From the NCBI GenBank assembly GCA_021234155.1, contig JAJEKV010000003.1, positions 24,336,874-24,400,873 on the forward strand: 64,000 nt of DNA. The letters are read 5' to 3'. Positions 43,376-54,556 of this stretch are shown one piece after another. Source of the DNA: Isoetes taiwanensis. Taxonomy: Eukaryota > Streptophyta > Lycopodiopsida > Isoetales > Isoetaceae. A program made the translations under genes and the position numbers. Below the pieces are notes generated by a model. It made no database searches and was not told the DNA's origin. It saw only the letters and a list, made by a program, of their open reading frames with translations. Each line of letters begins with the position of its first letter. Positions within the stretch are counted from its first letter, which is position 1.

Positions 43376-44532
43376 GTACCTAGATAACGCGAGTCTGCTC
43401 AACACGAGTTTTCTCACTATATGACACCTAGAATAGGAGGCCCAACATGAGAACACAAGAAAGTTCAAAGACAGCACTCAACTATTAAGTTCAGTGCAAG
43501 AATTTATGGGATCCTTGTAGAATAGCCCATGTGTATAGGGATTTTCTCTGGGGGAAGAATCGAATAATTTATTCGCTTCTGTTGCTCAACTTTCTGCATA
43601 AATCGATACAAGCGATTGCTCGAAATGACAGTCTTCAGGGCAGATGAGTCGTGCTTCAAATCTGCAAAAGTGAAGTTCCTCCTGGCTCCAAGAATATAAT
43701 TTTACTTCGTTCAAAACGAGCTGTAGTTGAGCTCTTTTTTCTCAATAAAGTAACGATGAAAATCAACCACAAAACTAGTTTGAGATAAATCCTCCTCTGG
43801 TTGATAAACAAAATTAGCATCATTATGTCAGAGAGATTTGATGCTAAACTGTAGCATAGAAATGTAGCAGAACTAACAAGCTTGCATCATTCAATAAGCT
43901 CCATATCTTGTTCAATATCTACTCCCTTGGATGCCGTCACCTCAGTATCATTGCCATTCTATAATCCCAACCTTCCAATTATTTGTATGTTCACCTCCCC
44001 ACCAAATAAATTGGGGTTGTATGTATATAATTTTTTGCGCATCAAAACAAAATGAAATAGGTAGTTGGTGAATCCATTTCCAAATATCCAGCAGTCCTTA
44101 AATCTCCTCAACCTAGCACGATATGAGTCAGTATGGGATTCTAGTGCTCCAGGATTTCCCAATCTTCTGGCCATCAAATGAACAATTAAAATACCACAGG
44201 ACATTCACAAGCCATCAGGCAACTTTCATGGTAATTGGCTAATCTACAGAATCAATTAATCAACAACATTTCAATCTACTGCTTCTGCAGGCCTTGGAAT
44301 AATATTTGGCATGGTCGAGGAGCATAGAGATAAATCAAGACAAGATCTAATCCAAAGGAAATAAAAAACATCACAAGACATGCAACAATCAAATATAAGT
44401 CCTTTCTTTTACATTAAGTTTAAATCAACAGCCTATAGCACAAGTGCTCTGCCCTCTTGACAGCAGGGTCCTGAATTAAATCAACACCACATCTTGTCTT
44501 TCGCTGAGACTGCAATGGATCTTTTTAAACAC
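43352..44532 (+). repeat. Dispersed repeat copy B, second block
   Basis: 43352-44276 pairs with 5413-6412. 44226-44532 pairs with copy C (15963-16262) and partly with inverted copy D. Copy A has the ankyrin-PGG block in place of 44277-44532. Nothing coding recognised. Confidence 0.85.
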
Positions 44533-45236
44533 TAGCGTTTGTTGCATCGACTTTTCCAGAATCTCATGCAATGGGGACAAGAGATCCTAACAGTTTATTT
44601 TTAGATCACAAACTTCATTCCTGACTTTGGAGCCATCTTCAAGTTTTTGTTATTAATATGTGATGGCAAAGATAGGTTGAAAACTCTGATCACAGCGAAA
44701 AAATAGAACCTCGTTTACCTGGCTTCCAATCCATGTGTTTGTGTAATCACCAAAGTATTTTCTGCAAGGAAGAGCTGCTGAAGGGCATCAATCTACCCTA
44801 ATGGAAATGAGTCAAGAACTCCTACCATCGCCAACACTCTTCCTGTTTCTGGGAAGGCGTAAAGAACTCCAAAACTTTCAATAACTTTCGAGTCCAGTAC
44901 CTTGCAAGCATCAAAATTCATTCCGGTTAGGCAGTTCGAATAGTAGCGACCGCAACAAGGTGACCGACAGTTTACTGGAAACAGGCAGTTTGAAGCAGTT
45001 TTTGGCATATTCTAGTCATAATTCAGCATATATTTAGAATATGTCAAAAAACCACATTAGCGAGGGTTTGCCCCTCTAAGGGCAACCCAAAAAGAGGTAT
45101 TTGGCAAGGGAACAAATGAAAGATTTGCACTGGAATTGCCGAAATCAGAGATAGATTTAGAGCCAAGACTGAGATCCTTTAGCAGTTATATACTCAACAT
45201 GTGTCTATCAAGGTAGTCTTGACAAGTTTTCTTAGA
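44533..45236 (+). repeat. Dispersed repeat copy B, third block with conserved minus ORF
   Basis: Pairs with 8195-8908. The minus frame 45008-44793 reads SKVIESFGVLYAFPETGRV, LAMVGVLDSFPLG then a stop where A has H, then continues IDALQQLFL. Similarity to A ends at 45236 and the GATTCC satellite starts at once. Confidence 0.8.
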
Positions 45237-46675
45237 GATGATTCTTGAAGGGATTGTACAAATTCGACTAGAAGTCAAACTTAAAGTCATGCAATGAAGA
45301 TTCTATAGAGATTCTCCAAAATCCCATCAAGATTCTCTAGATACTCAAAGATTTTATGAAGATTCCCTAAGATTCCTTTAGATTCTTAAGGATTCTTTTG
45401 ATTATCCTTTCTTAAGGATTTCCAAAGATTATCCTAAGATTCCTCTAGATTCCCCAAAATTTCATGGAGATTCTTCTAGATTCCCTTAAATTCTCTGCAG
45501 ATTCCTCTGTAGAACACACCCAGAGTCAAAGATTTTCCTAGATCCCCTTGGATCCCCCCTAGATTCCCTAAGATTCCACAAAGATCCCCAAATTCTTAAG
45601 GTTTTTACAAAGATTCCCCTAGATTTTCAAAGATTATCTAAAGATTCTTTTAGATTCCCCAAGATTCTATGTAGATTCTTCTAGATTCCCTTGGATTCTA
45701 TGAAGACTCCACTAGATTCTCTAAGATTCCATCAAGATTCTGCTAAATTCTCAAACATTTTTTGAATATTCTCTTAGATTCCCCTATATTCTTTTGATAT
45801 TCCTATAGATTCCTTAAAATTCTCTTTATATTTCCTCGATTTCCAAAGGTTATCCCAAGATTTCTTTAGATTCCTTTAGGTTCCTAAAGATTCTCTTGAG
45901 ATTCCCCTAGATTCTTCTAGACTCCCTAAGATTCCATGTAGATTCTTCTGGATTCTCTTAGATTCTATGAAGATTCCACTATAGAACACACCTATTGTCA
46001 AAGATTCCCTTAAAAGAGTTGGATTCTCCCTCGATTCCCTAAGATTCCACTAAGATCCCCCTAGATTCTTAAGATTCTATATAAACCCCTAGATTTTCAA
46101 ATATGAGTTGAAGATCCGTTTAGATTCCCCAAGATTCTATGTAGATTCTCCTAGATTCCCTTAAATTCTATGAAGATTCCTTCTAGGTTCCTAAAGATTC
46201 TCTTGAGATTCCCCTAGATTCCTCTAGACTCCCTAAGATTCCATGTAGATTCTTCTGGATTCTATGAAGATTCCCCCTATAGAACACACCTATTGTCAAA
46301 GATTCCCCTAAAACACTTGGATTCTCCCTCGATTCCCTAAGATTCCACTAAGATCCCCCTAGATTCTTAAGGTTCTATATAAACCCCTAGATTTTCAAAT
46401 ATTATTTGAAGATCCGTTTAGATTTCCCAAGATTCTATGTAGATTCTCCTAGATTCCCTTAAATTCTATGAAGATTCCCCTAGATTCTCAAAGATTCCAT
46501 CAAGATTTGTCTAGATTCTTAAGCATTTTTTGAAGATTCTCTTAAATTTCCCTAGATTCTTTTGAGATTCCCATAGATTCCTTAAGATTCTCTTGAGATT
46601 CCCTTGATTCCCAAATATTATCCCAAGATTACATAGGTTCTTTTAGATTCCCTTAGGTTCTATGAAGATTCCCTT
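45237..46675. repeat. GATTCC/AGATTCT satellite-like array, block 1
   Basis: Hundreds of diverged units of the form AGATTCYNNTAGATTCY, with frequent GATTCCCCTAGATTCT and ATTCTATGAAGATTCC. A longer unit marked by TATAGAACACACCTATTGTC recurs near 45972 and 46277 and in related form (GTAGAACACACCCAGAGTC) near 45512, so there is a higher-order period of roughly 300-470 bp. No ORF. Confidence 0.93.
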
Positions 46676-47266
46676 AGATTATCCGAGGTTGCACGGAATG
46701 ATGCCAAACCACTACTCATTGAAAAGCATTCGATGAGAGGAATCCAACGGCATGGGTCCCACTTTGATCCTAGAATCTCGATCGCAAGATAATGTCGTTT
46801 GAAGGCAACACAAAAGAAGGAAGCTTCCATAAAAGCTTCATAATTAATGGGGTGCCACCTCATTACCTTTTCATTAAATAAGGGTGACACCTCACCTCTT
46901 TTAATATAAAAAAGTCTAATTTAATAAAAAAAATGGATGGCTAGGATTTTCTCCTCCCCCCTTTGATCTAACGGTGGAGATTGGTTACACCAAATTCACT
47001 TTAGTAAGAAGCTTCCTTGCACCTTCCTCGTAAAAATCAAGGGCCATGATTTCGCCTCCCCTTTTTGATCCACTGGTCCAGGGATGTGTTGCATGCTCTC
47101 ATGCATAGCCATGCATGCCCCATGCATGACCCATCCATAATCCAATGGCCCAGGTTTCGCCACACAACCAGTGCCCCCAATCCGACGGCAAAGAAGCATG
47201 TCACATATTTTTAGCACATTATATAAACCATGGGTGCATCGTTTCCCTTGGACACATGGGTGCATC
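46676..47266. repeat. Unique-looking block duplicated at 48410-48812
   Basis: Starts GATTATCCGAGGTTGCACGG and runs to TTTCGCCACAC (47164) in common with the second copy; the second copy lacks about 80 bp near 46790. Contains a short palindromic word GCATGCATG series near 47103-47126. ORFs here are not convincing. Confidence 0.85.
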
Positions 47267-48081
47267 GTTTCCCCTATATTCTTTTGATATTCCTATAGAT
47301 TCCTTAAAATTCTCTTTATATTTCCTCGATTTCCAAAGGTTATCCCAAGATTTCTTTAGATTCCTTTAGGTTCCTAAAGATTCTCTTGAGATTCCCCTAG
47401 ATTCTTCTAGACTCCCTAAGATTCCATGTAGATTCTTCTGGATTCTCTTAGATTCTATGAAGATTCCACTATAGAACACACTTATTGTCAAAGATTCCCC
47501 TAAAACACTTGGATTCTCCCTCGATTCCCTAAGATTCCACTAAGATCCCCCTAGATTCTTAAGATTCTATATAAACCCCTAGATTTTCAAATATTATTTG
47601 AAGATCCGTTTACATTCCCCAAGATTCTATGTAGATTCTCCTAGATTACCTTAAATTCTATGAAGATTCCTTTAGGTTCCTAAAGATTCTCTTGAGATTC
47701 CCCTAGATTCTTCTGGACTCCCTAAGATTCCATGTAGATTCTTCTGGATTCTCTTAGATTCTATGAAGATTCCACTATAGAACACACCTATTGTCAAAGA
47801 TTCCCCTAAAACACTTGGATCCTCCCTCGATTCCCTAAGATTCCACTAAGATCCCCCTAGATTCTTAAGATTCTATATAAACCCCTAGATTTTCAAATAT
47901 TATTTGAAGATCCGTTTAGATGCCCCAAGATTCTATGTAGATTCTCCTAGATTCCCTTGAATTCTATGAAGATTCCCCTAGATTCTCAAAGATTCCATCA
48001 AGATTTGTCTAGATTCTTAAGCATTTTTTGAAGATTCTCTTAAATTTCCCTAGATTCTTTTGAGATTCCCATAGATTCCTT
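47267..48081. repeat. GATTCC satellite-like array, block 2
   Basis: Closely matches 45775-46585, including the TATAGAACACAC markers near 47469 and 47774. This shows that a segment of more than 1.4 kb (array plus 46676-47266 block) was duplicated as a unit. Confidence 0.92.
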
Positions 48082-48082
48082 A

Positions 48083-48150
48083 CCCAACTCCTTGGGAATT
48101 TTACCTCTCAAGTTATTGGCACTTAGATCTAGGTATTCCAGAGAACAATC
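48083..48150 (-). pseudogene. LRR receptor-type fragment
   Basis: The minus strand encodes CSLEYLDLSANNLRGKIPKE, LGK, a textbook plant extracellular LRR unit (LxxLDLSxNxLxGxIPxxLG). Only one repeat is left, squeezed between the satellite and the dispersed repeat 48146-48409. Clear protein signature, but just 22 codons. Confidence 0.75.
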
Positions 48151-48409
48151 AGGTTGAGAGGAGCATATGTACGTGTATTTAATTGGTTACCATAAATGTG
48201 CATTATACATGGATAGTGCCACCATAGATGTGTAGTTAAAAATGGGTAATGCCAATATATAGAAAGAAAAATACATTGCTCATGATCATTTTTGCAATAT
48301 CATATTGCAACAATGAGCATTTCATCTAAGCATACAATGCCATATTTGTTCAACATAACGTCTTCAACGTATTAAAATAAATATACAATCACAAATGGAT
48401 GGAAAGAAC
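48146..48409 (+). repeat. Second copy of repeat 14775-15049
   Basis: Nearly identical to the first copy; the left junction lies at AGGTTGAGAGGAGC and the right at GGAAAGAACGATTATCC, where the 46676 duplicate begins. Confidence 0.9.
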
Positions 48410-48825
48410 GATTATCCGAGGTTGCACGGAAGGATGCCAAACCACTACTCATTGAAAAGCATTCGATGAGAGGAATCCAATGGCGTGGGTCCCACTTTGA
48501 TCCGAGATCTCGATCGCAAGACCTTTTCATTAAATAAGGGTGACACCTCACCTCCTTTGATATAAAAAAGTCTAATTTAATAAAAAAATGTAGGATTTTC
48601 TCCTCCCCCCTTTGATCTAACGGTGGAGATTGGTTACACCAAATTCACTTTAGTAGGAAGCTTCCTTGCACCTTCCTTATAAAAATCAAGGGCCATGATT
48701 TCGCCTCCCCTTTTTGATCCAATGGTCCAGGGATGTGTTGCATGCCCTCATGCATAGCCATGCATGCCCCATGCATGACCCATCCATAATCCAATGACCC
48801 AGGTTTCGCCACACCCGTGTAAATT
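48410..48825. repeat. Second copy of 46676-47164
   Basis: Matches with small changes and one deletion, ending at TTTCGCCACACCC near 48815, where the GTATAC array starts. Confidence 0.85.
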
Positions 48826-49120
48826 AGCAAACCGGGGCCGGTATACGATAACACACGGGGCCGGTATACGTGGCCTTATCGGGCGCCGGTATACAGTCAA
48901 ATCGCGACCAGCGTGGCACACATGATACAGGGGCCGGTATACGGGCGTCTTACGTGGCCTATAAATTCGCGTATACCAGGGCCAGTATACGACACGGCCC
49001 ACGGGCGGCTGGCGTGGCCGGTATACGAAAATGCCCGTTGGCGGATTACGTGGCTGGGACCGGATACGGGGGCCGGTATACGAAAAAATTTTTAAAGTAT
49101 ACCGGGGCCGGTATACGAGG
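48826..49120. repeat. GC-rich array of GGGGCCGGTATACG motifs
   Basis: About ten occurrences of GTATAC, most within CCGGTATACG and preceded by GGGG or GGGC, spaced 20-45 bp apart, with both orientations present (GCGTATACC near 48970, AGTATACCGG near 49097). Other shared words are ACGTGGC and GCGTGGC. The block is CpG-rich in AT-rich surroundings. The ORFs crossing it in both directions (YRPR and YTGAGI repeats) are products of the repeat. Confidence 0.9.
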
Positions 49121-49127
49121 GGTCTGC

Positions 49128-49272
49128 ATGGCGACAAAACTCTGTAACAGTTCCGATGTTTTAGGGTTCATCGGGTCTGTCGCATTTGCGTTGGTATACT
49201 ATTCCGATCCACGTCAAGAGGCTGCATTGACACGTGATCTCGCAAATTTCCTTGTCCAGGTGGGCCTATTGT
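49128..49272 (+). other. Possible first exon, unassigned
   Basis: ATG at 49128 opens MATKLCNSSDVLGFIGSVAF, ALVYYSDPRQEAALTRDLAN, FLVQ, followed by CAG/GTGGGC, a plausible donor. A hydrophobic segment FIGSVAFALVYY is present. Its position right after the CpG-rich array would suit a promoter-exon arrangement. I do not recognise the protein and found no second exon. Confidence 0.3.
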
Positions 49273-49507
49273 TACTTTGAAGTATTGTTGCTTGTTCAGC
49301 ACCACCACATGCAGCTGCTTGTTGTTTTTATCATAAGGAACTACTGCTTGTTCAGTCACAGCCTTATATATGAAGCTTTACTATAACATGAAGAAGTCAT
49401 GCCTTCTTCTGGAGTACTGCCTTATATCTGAGGATTGACCACAACATGAAGAAGCATCAATGGAACTCTTACACGAGGAGTCATTGATGTGGTTGATGTA
49501 ACTTCTT

Positions 49508-49672
49508 TGATGGCCTTCTTTCTGAGATCCAAACGTGGAAAGTGATGTGCGATATGGTGCAACTTCAGATGGCCTTGTTTCTGAGATCCAGACGTGGAAA
49601 GTGATGTGTGATATAGTGCAACTTCAGATGGCCTTGTTTCTGAGATCCTTACGTGGAAAGTGTTGTGCGAGC
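49508..49672. repeat. Tandem repeat, unit about 59 bp, three copies
   Basis: Unit starts GATGGCCTTSTTTCTGAGAT and includes ACGTGGAAAGTGATGTG and GGTGCAACTTCA. Copies start near 49510, 49569 and 49628. 49680-50460 has nothing I recognise. Confidence 0.9.
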
Positions 49673-50459
49673 ACACGCCTCGTTCTTTCTTGAATCTTCC
49701 TGGCTTTCTGAATGGAATATTAATTTGAAGTAGTAAGTTTCTTTACTTCTTAGCTAGCATGTCTTCTTCATGTTATAGTCAAGCTTGGATATGCATGATG
49801 CAAGGAATTTGTAAACACAAGTAATGTGTCTGGTACCGCGGATGTGGATTTTGGAGGGTGTAACGATGACATGGACATATTTTTGAATGCCTTGGATGTT
49901 ATTACTCAGGTTTACAGAACCAAAAGATGCATGTAGCGGGTCGTATGTGAGCCAATTCAAGGTAGGGTTAGAGGTGATGAGGTCTGAAGGCAACGCTCAG
50001 AAAGGCTATTCTTCACTAGCATGCAGACCATAACAAGGAGTGTTGAGAAGAACCATGGTCCTCTTTATGCTGTAGTCAAGCTTCGTGTATCTTGATAGTA
50101 AGACCTTGTGTGCAGACAGTATGTGGTAATGCAGAGGAACTTCATAAGGACTATCCACTCATCTCTGGGGACATCTTTGTCTAGTGCTAACACATTGAGC
50201 AATTAATCCCAATAAAAAGAGTATGTCATAATAACAACACTACTTTCTGTACAGATGGGGGCACTGAGAGCAGGGTGACTTTGAACAGGGTTAGAGTTGA
50301 CAAGGATCACGGACAGTGCGGAACCTCAACTAGATATAACACGCATTAGAAGAAGCAAGAGAGACATGCAAATGCCAACCATTTGCTAGAGTAACCATTT
50401 GCTAGGGCAAACCATCAACTTTTATTACCATCACACTTTTTCAAGTGCCTCACAATACA

Positions 50460-51370
50460 TATTATCCTTTAATTAACATAAACCTCCTTTTGCCAGCTCT
50501 ACTGAGCTGACATGAACGCTGCCTCTTCTTTAGTGAGGATTGGGCTAGCAGGGCCTCTTTGATTCCCTCGAAGACTTCTTCATGCGCCTTTCCCCAACCA
50601 AGGCTTGGTCCTTCATGTACCAGCCTTGTAAGAGGTTCTATGGTGACAATAAAGTCGGGTATCTGCTCATAATAGTAGGCTGCCATGCGTATAAACTCGC
50701 GAAGGTCCTCATCATCTTGGGGTGGCGACCATTCCTTAATCACCCGTACCACAGTCGGGTCGACTATCCGGCCATCGGGGAGCACACCCATGTCCTCATG
50801 CTTTTCATCCCTGAACACATTCCACAACAACTTTACGAACGCTGACCATCTTAAACACGCTCGACGTTCTGGATGCTTCCCAGACCACCATTCCGCCGCT
50901 TTCCCTCAAAAGCAAGAGCTGACCAACTCGATCCGCATGACATCATTTATCTCTAGTGGTCGAAAGTACCACACCATCCCCACAATCCACAACCACGCTT
51001 GCCACGGTGTTTCATTACCCCAGAACTCCACGTTGTGGGTGTAATCAACTGCTGCCACTTCCAAAACTTCTTCCTCCTGCTCAGTACTCGGTAGAAGCAT
51101 TCCGAGCAATATGCAATATCTCATTCCCGCAGGGGTTATACGTTCCTCAGTGAACAGCATGGGTTTTATGCATGCTATTTCATTGCTTTCTTCCAGCAAA
51201 CCTTTGCCACGGTCCTTAACAGACCCTGCTCCCAACTCATTCCCCATAGCAAGCGAATCTAATTCAGCAATACAGTCCCTCCCTCTTTTAGAACCCTCCA
51301 TCGTCCAAAGGGTTTTTGATGTGCTTTCCTGCATGCACAATGCATACGTTAACCCACAAATCACAAAACA
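50460..51370 (-). pseudogene. Gypsy Gag fragment joined to RT C-terminal fragment
   Basis: On the minus strand, 51364-50800 reads as a Gag-like region: VDYTHNVEFWGNETPWQAWL, NDVMRIELVSSCF, stop, GKAAEWWSGKHPERRACLRW, SAFVKLLWNVFRDEK. It continues in one frame into GRIVDPTVVRVIKEWSPPQD, DEDLREFIRMAAYYYEQIPD and PLTRLVHEG, the segment after the catalytic RT core of Ty3/Gypsy (family pattern VxAIxEWPxPxxxxxLRxFLGLAxYYRRFI). So protease and most of RT have been deleted internally near 50790, leaving a fused frame. Non-functional; whether it is a non-autonomous family or a private deletion is open. Confidence 0.75.
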
Positions 51371-52570
51371 AAATCAGCAATACAACTAGTGTGCCAACAA
51401 TACCGTTCCAGGGACGACCTTCAGCATCACTTGAGAGCGCCTTGCCTCCTACCTCTTACCTCCGTCGTGAGTAGAGATGCAACCAAGGGTGGTGGCATTT
51501 ATAATGCCACTCAACAAACAGAAGGCCATGACTCTGATGCAGCAGAATTTTGAAAAGGATCAACAAATATGGAGGTAAATCGTTTATCCGTATAACCTAT
51601 GTGGTCATAAACAAGGACTAGGGAAATTTACCCGGAGCCCGGTTCCCCTATCCAACCGTTGGATCCTCTATTCAGGGGCCCCTCTTCGGGAAGGCCCAAA
51701 AGATTCCAGATCGGTCTGGGAGAACTTGTCAAACCGAGGAGCGTCATGAGGTCGGCCTAGTAGAAACCGCAGTGTTTTGTCGTTCGGGCACCGGGGAGGC
51801 TCCGGAATGGCAAATCAACCTGGCCAAATCATCCAGAATGGCGAAATTACTCAAGGGAGCAAGTTACAAGGTCGGTTTTGCAAAAGAAAAAAACACTCAC
51901 GCCCTTCACGACAGTATCCGGCATCCACATCCTAGGCCAATTGACCACGAGTGTGCTGGACATGAGCTACTTTGGCGCTTCTTGGAGGTCGGGTGGTCTT
52001 CTGGCCACGGAAATTGGTCCCCAGGGCAATGTCGATGTTCTGAGTCCATTGGCAGAGCCAAATCCCGATTCTGGAGAGGGGAGGTTGCCCGTACATCCCC
52101 AGGGTCTTGGGGAGAGGAAATTCGGGGCAAGCAGCTTCCGGGGGGATTTTAGGGTCCCCGCTCTAGCGTCAACACCCCCATTCCACGTCAAGACACGACG
52201 CAAGGTCCCGGCCGAATCTGACAAGGAGAGAGCCTCCGAAACGTAAACCCTATGGGTTGCCAGGTTCTAGAAGGGTTTGCGTTTTGGGGGCCGAGTTTTG
52301 GTCTGTTGCAGTCATGGGAGCATGATGGGAAGGAATGCACAGAGCATAGAGAAGAAGGAGAAATCTAGTTAACGAGAATGCCTGACATAGAAAAACTCCG
52401 TACAACAACAAGATTCAGCTCCGAGGAAACACTGATGAGGAATGCAGGAAGACACAAGGCTTTTATGGCAGAAAGGGCTAAAGAAAGCTTATGCTATAGC
52501 AGGCTTGTGCCAAAGAAAGCTAGGGTAAACAAGAGCTGGCGCTAAAACTGGCGTCCCTTTCCTTAGAATA
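51371..52570. other. GC-rich region, possibly LTR or untranslated retroelement DNA
   Basis: 51600-52250 is GC-rich with overlapping ORFs on both strands (51772-52152, 51878-52246), none recognised. Lies upstream, on the minus strand, of the Gag fragment, so leader or LTR DNA is plausible but no LTR pair is visible. Confidence 0.35.
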
Positions 52571-52845
52571 GGGTAAGAGCATGTTAGGGCCTACATGTTT
52601 TGGAAACTACCTGGAAAATACTCTGGGTAGTCAAAGATGATGATATATTTGAGTTCTTAACATCTTCTTGACATCACAAAGTACCTTACAACATGTATGT
52701 ATTACTACTCTTGAACATAACACAATTTCTTTTAGTCAATCTTGTAGTCTAGGTACTTTAAAATACAATTATGTACTTGCACAGAAGTACACAGAAAAGT
52801 ACCTTTTTGGTAATTTTTTATGTAGGCCCTAACATGCTTTCACCC
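52571..52845. mobile_element. 275-bp MITE
   Basis: Terminal inverted repeats 52571-52596 and 52820-52845 match at 24 of 26 positions (core AGCATGTTAGGGCCTACAT). AATA flanks both ends (52567-52570, 52846-52849). The interior is AT-rich and non-coding, with inner inverted words GTAC near both halves. The GGGT terminus and 4-bp duplication resemble those of the 19858-25726 transposon, but inner sequences differ, so kinship is only suggested. Confidence 0.85.
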
Positions 52846-52849
52846 AATA

Positions 52850-54139
52850 ATAGTTCTCTTCTATATAAGACGAGAACCATAGAAGACTATAGCTTCCATA
52901 GCTCAAAAGTTGGCCATTCCAATCCTTTATAGGACTCAAATCAATCGATATTTCCAATAGCACCATGGCACCCACTCTGTATGTGCGTGCCACTTTATCT
53001 CGCTTCCAGAAAAGTTGATGCAGACCAATTAGGAAATAAGGCCTTGTTATCAGTTAAATATAAAGTGTTCAATTTATTGCAAATTTTCATTTCAGCAAAT
53101 GATGGCAGGTCAGAGCTATTGGATGATTGGTCTGATATAAGCACTGGAGAAAATTTGAGCAAATTCCTGTTTCAATTTTATATACAACTGGCTTCAGAAT
53201 AACTAGTTTAGTGATTTCAACTAAGATGCCATCTCGTAAAGACAGTTACAAGTCGTCTTAGAGTACATTCAAACCACACTTAAATTGTTTAGCATAAGAC
53301 ATTGCTTTGTTGATGTTTGATTTGCAGGATAAAAAATCAACACTTTGTTCTGCAGATGTCTCCAACTGTAAGGTATCATACATGTTGTTAGATTTCCAAC
53401 TTCAAAATCTGAGGTTGGTGCAATTGTTTGTGAATGCTTCCCCTACTCAGGCGGCCAATCAAATAATAAGTACCGTTTAGTAAGCAACAAATGCATTGCA
53501 GGCTCCTATGACAACGGACGAGCTTTTTTTGTTCCTTCCAAAATGTGACCTTACATTTATATTACTGTCACAAACACACAATAAGAATTCGCGTGCAAGT
53601 CACATTGTTGGTCCCAATTTTGATGGGCCCGCGGATTATAAATAAATAAAGTTTCTATCTGTAGCTGGTATTTCATAAGATATGCATTGTTACAAATCGC
53701 ACGTCATTTAGACAACAATTTGAAAACTTTTTAACCACTCAATATTTGTAGCTATCTAGAAATTAATATTGATATTTCACAAAACAATATACATAGAACT
53801 TGCACCAATTTAGTCCATCGTACACAAGTTCATGTACATCAAAATACAGACACATTTAAAGCAAACATAAAAAACACCACTTACACATATAGTTTCTCCA
53901 TAATTTATAAAGAATAGTTCCTTCCCTGTGCTTCTTCTTCTTAAGAATGCCTTTGAAAATCGTATTTGTTGCAGTCAAATCTTAATCTTAGTTCTCTGTT
54001 TGTTAGCATGCTTATGATATATTGGAAATAGACTAAGCATGCACTGCTTATCAGAAGCTTCAGTCATATGCTTCATTTTTAAAGTTTCTGCAATTTTCAT
54101 AAAATTGTCCATAAATAGGTGCATGTCTTTAGAATGAAT
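52850..54139. other. Intergenic, no gene recognised
   Basis: Short ORFs at 52981-53202 plus and 53975-54163 minus have no domain. Mostly AT-rich. Confidence 0.5.
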
Positions 54140-54460
54140 GATTCTATCATCACCCATGATCACACTTACCTCTACTTGACCCCCCTATAGTCATGCCACA
54201 TGCCGTGCATCCTGGCATAGAGAACATCCTAATGATGATATCATCATCACCCACGATCCCGTGCCTACTTGTACATAACCCCTTCGGTCATGCATACTCA
54301 TAGTGCATCATGGCCCTGAGGGTTTAAGCTAGGGAACATCCAAGACGATCCCATCATCACCCATAATCATGTGCTCAATCCCACATGACCTTCCTCCGGT
54401 CATACGCACCCCTGGTGCATACTAGCCTAGAGAACACCCAAGGGGATCTCATCATCGCCA
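54140..54460. repeat. Imperfect tandem repeat, unit about 105 bp, three copies
   Basis: Units share CATCATCACCCAYRATC, CATGACC or CATAACC, GGTCATRC, GTGCAT, GGCATAGAGAACATCC. Lies directly 3' (minus strand) of the Gypsy chromodomain, so it may be that element's untranslated region. Confidence 0.75.
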
Positions 54461-54556
54461 ACGCTCCAAATTTCCACATATGCATCTTAACTAAACTAGG
54501 ATGCATGTGTTAACTGCACTTAAGCACTAAACATACGAGCTAAGCTACCTGATGGG

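Noticed and set aside
42983-43387. 134-residue plus ORF in copy B
   Set aside because: It is antisense to the SF1-like and coiled-coil exons on the minus strand, which have clear splice sites and homology.
48748-49280. ORFs of about 130 residues on both strands over the GTATAC array
   Set aside because: They follow the repeat unit in both orientations (YRPR or YTGAGI repeats). Only the tail after 49128 was kept as a possible exon.
51772-52246. GC-rich ORFs of 122-126 residues
   Set aside because: Two overlapping plus frames and two minus frames are open at once, and none has a known motif; likely GC effect in non-coding retroelement DNA.
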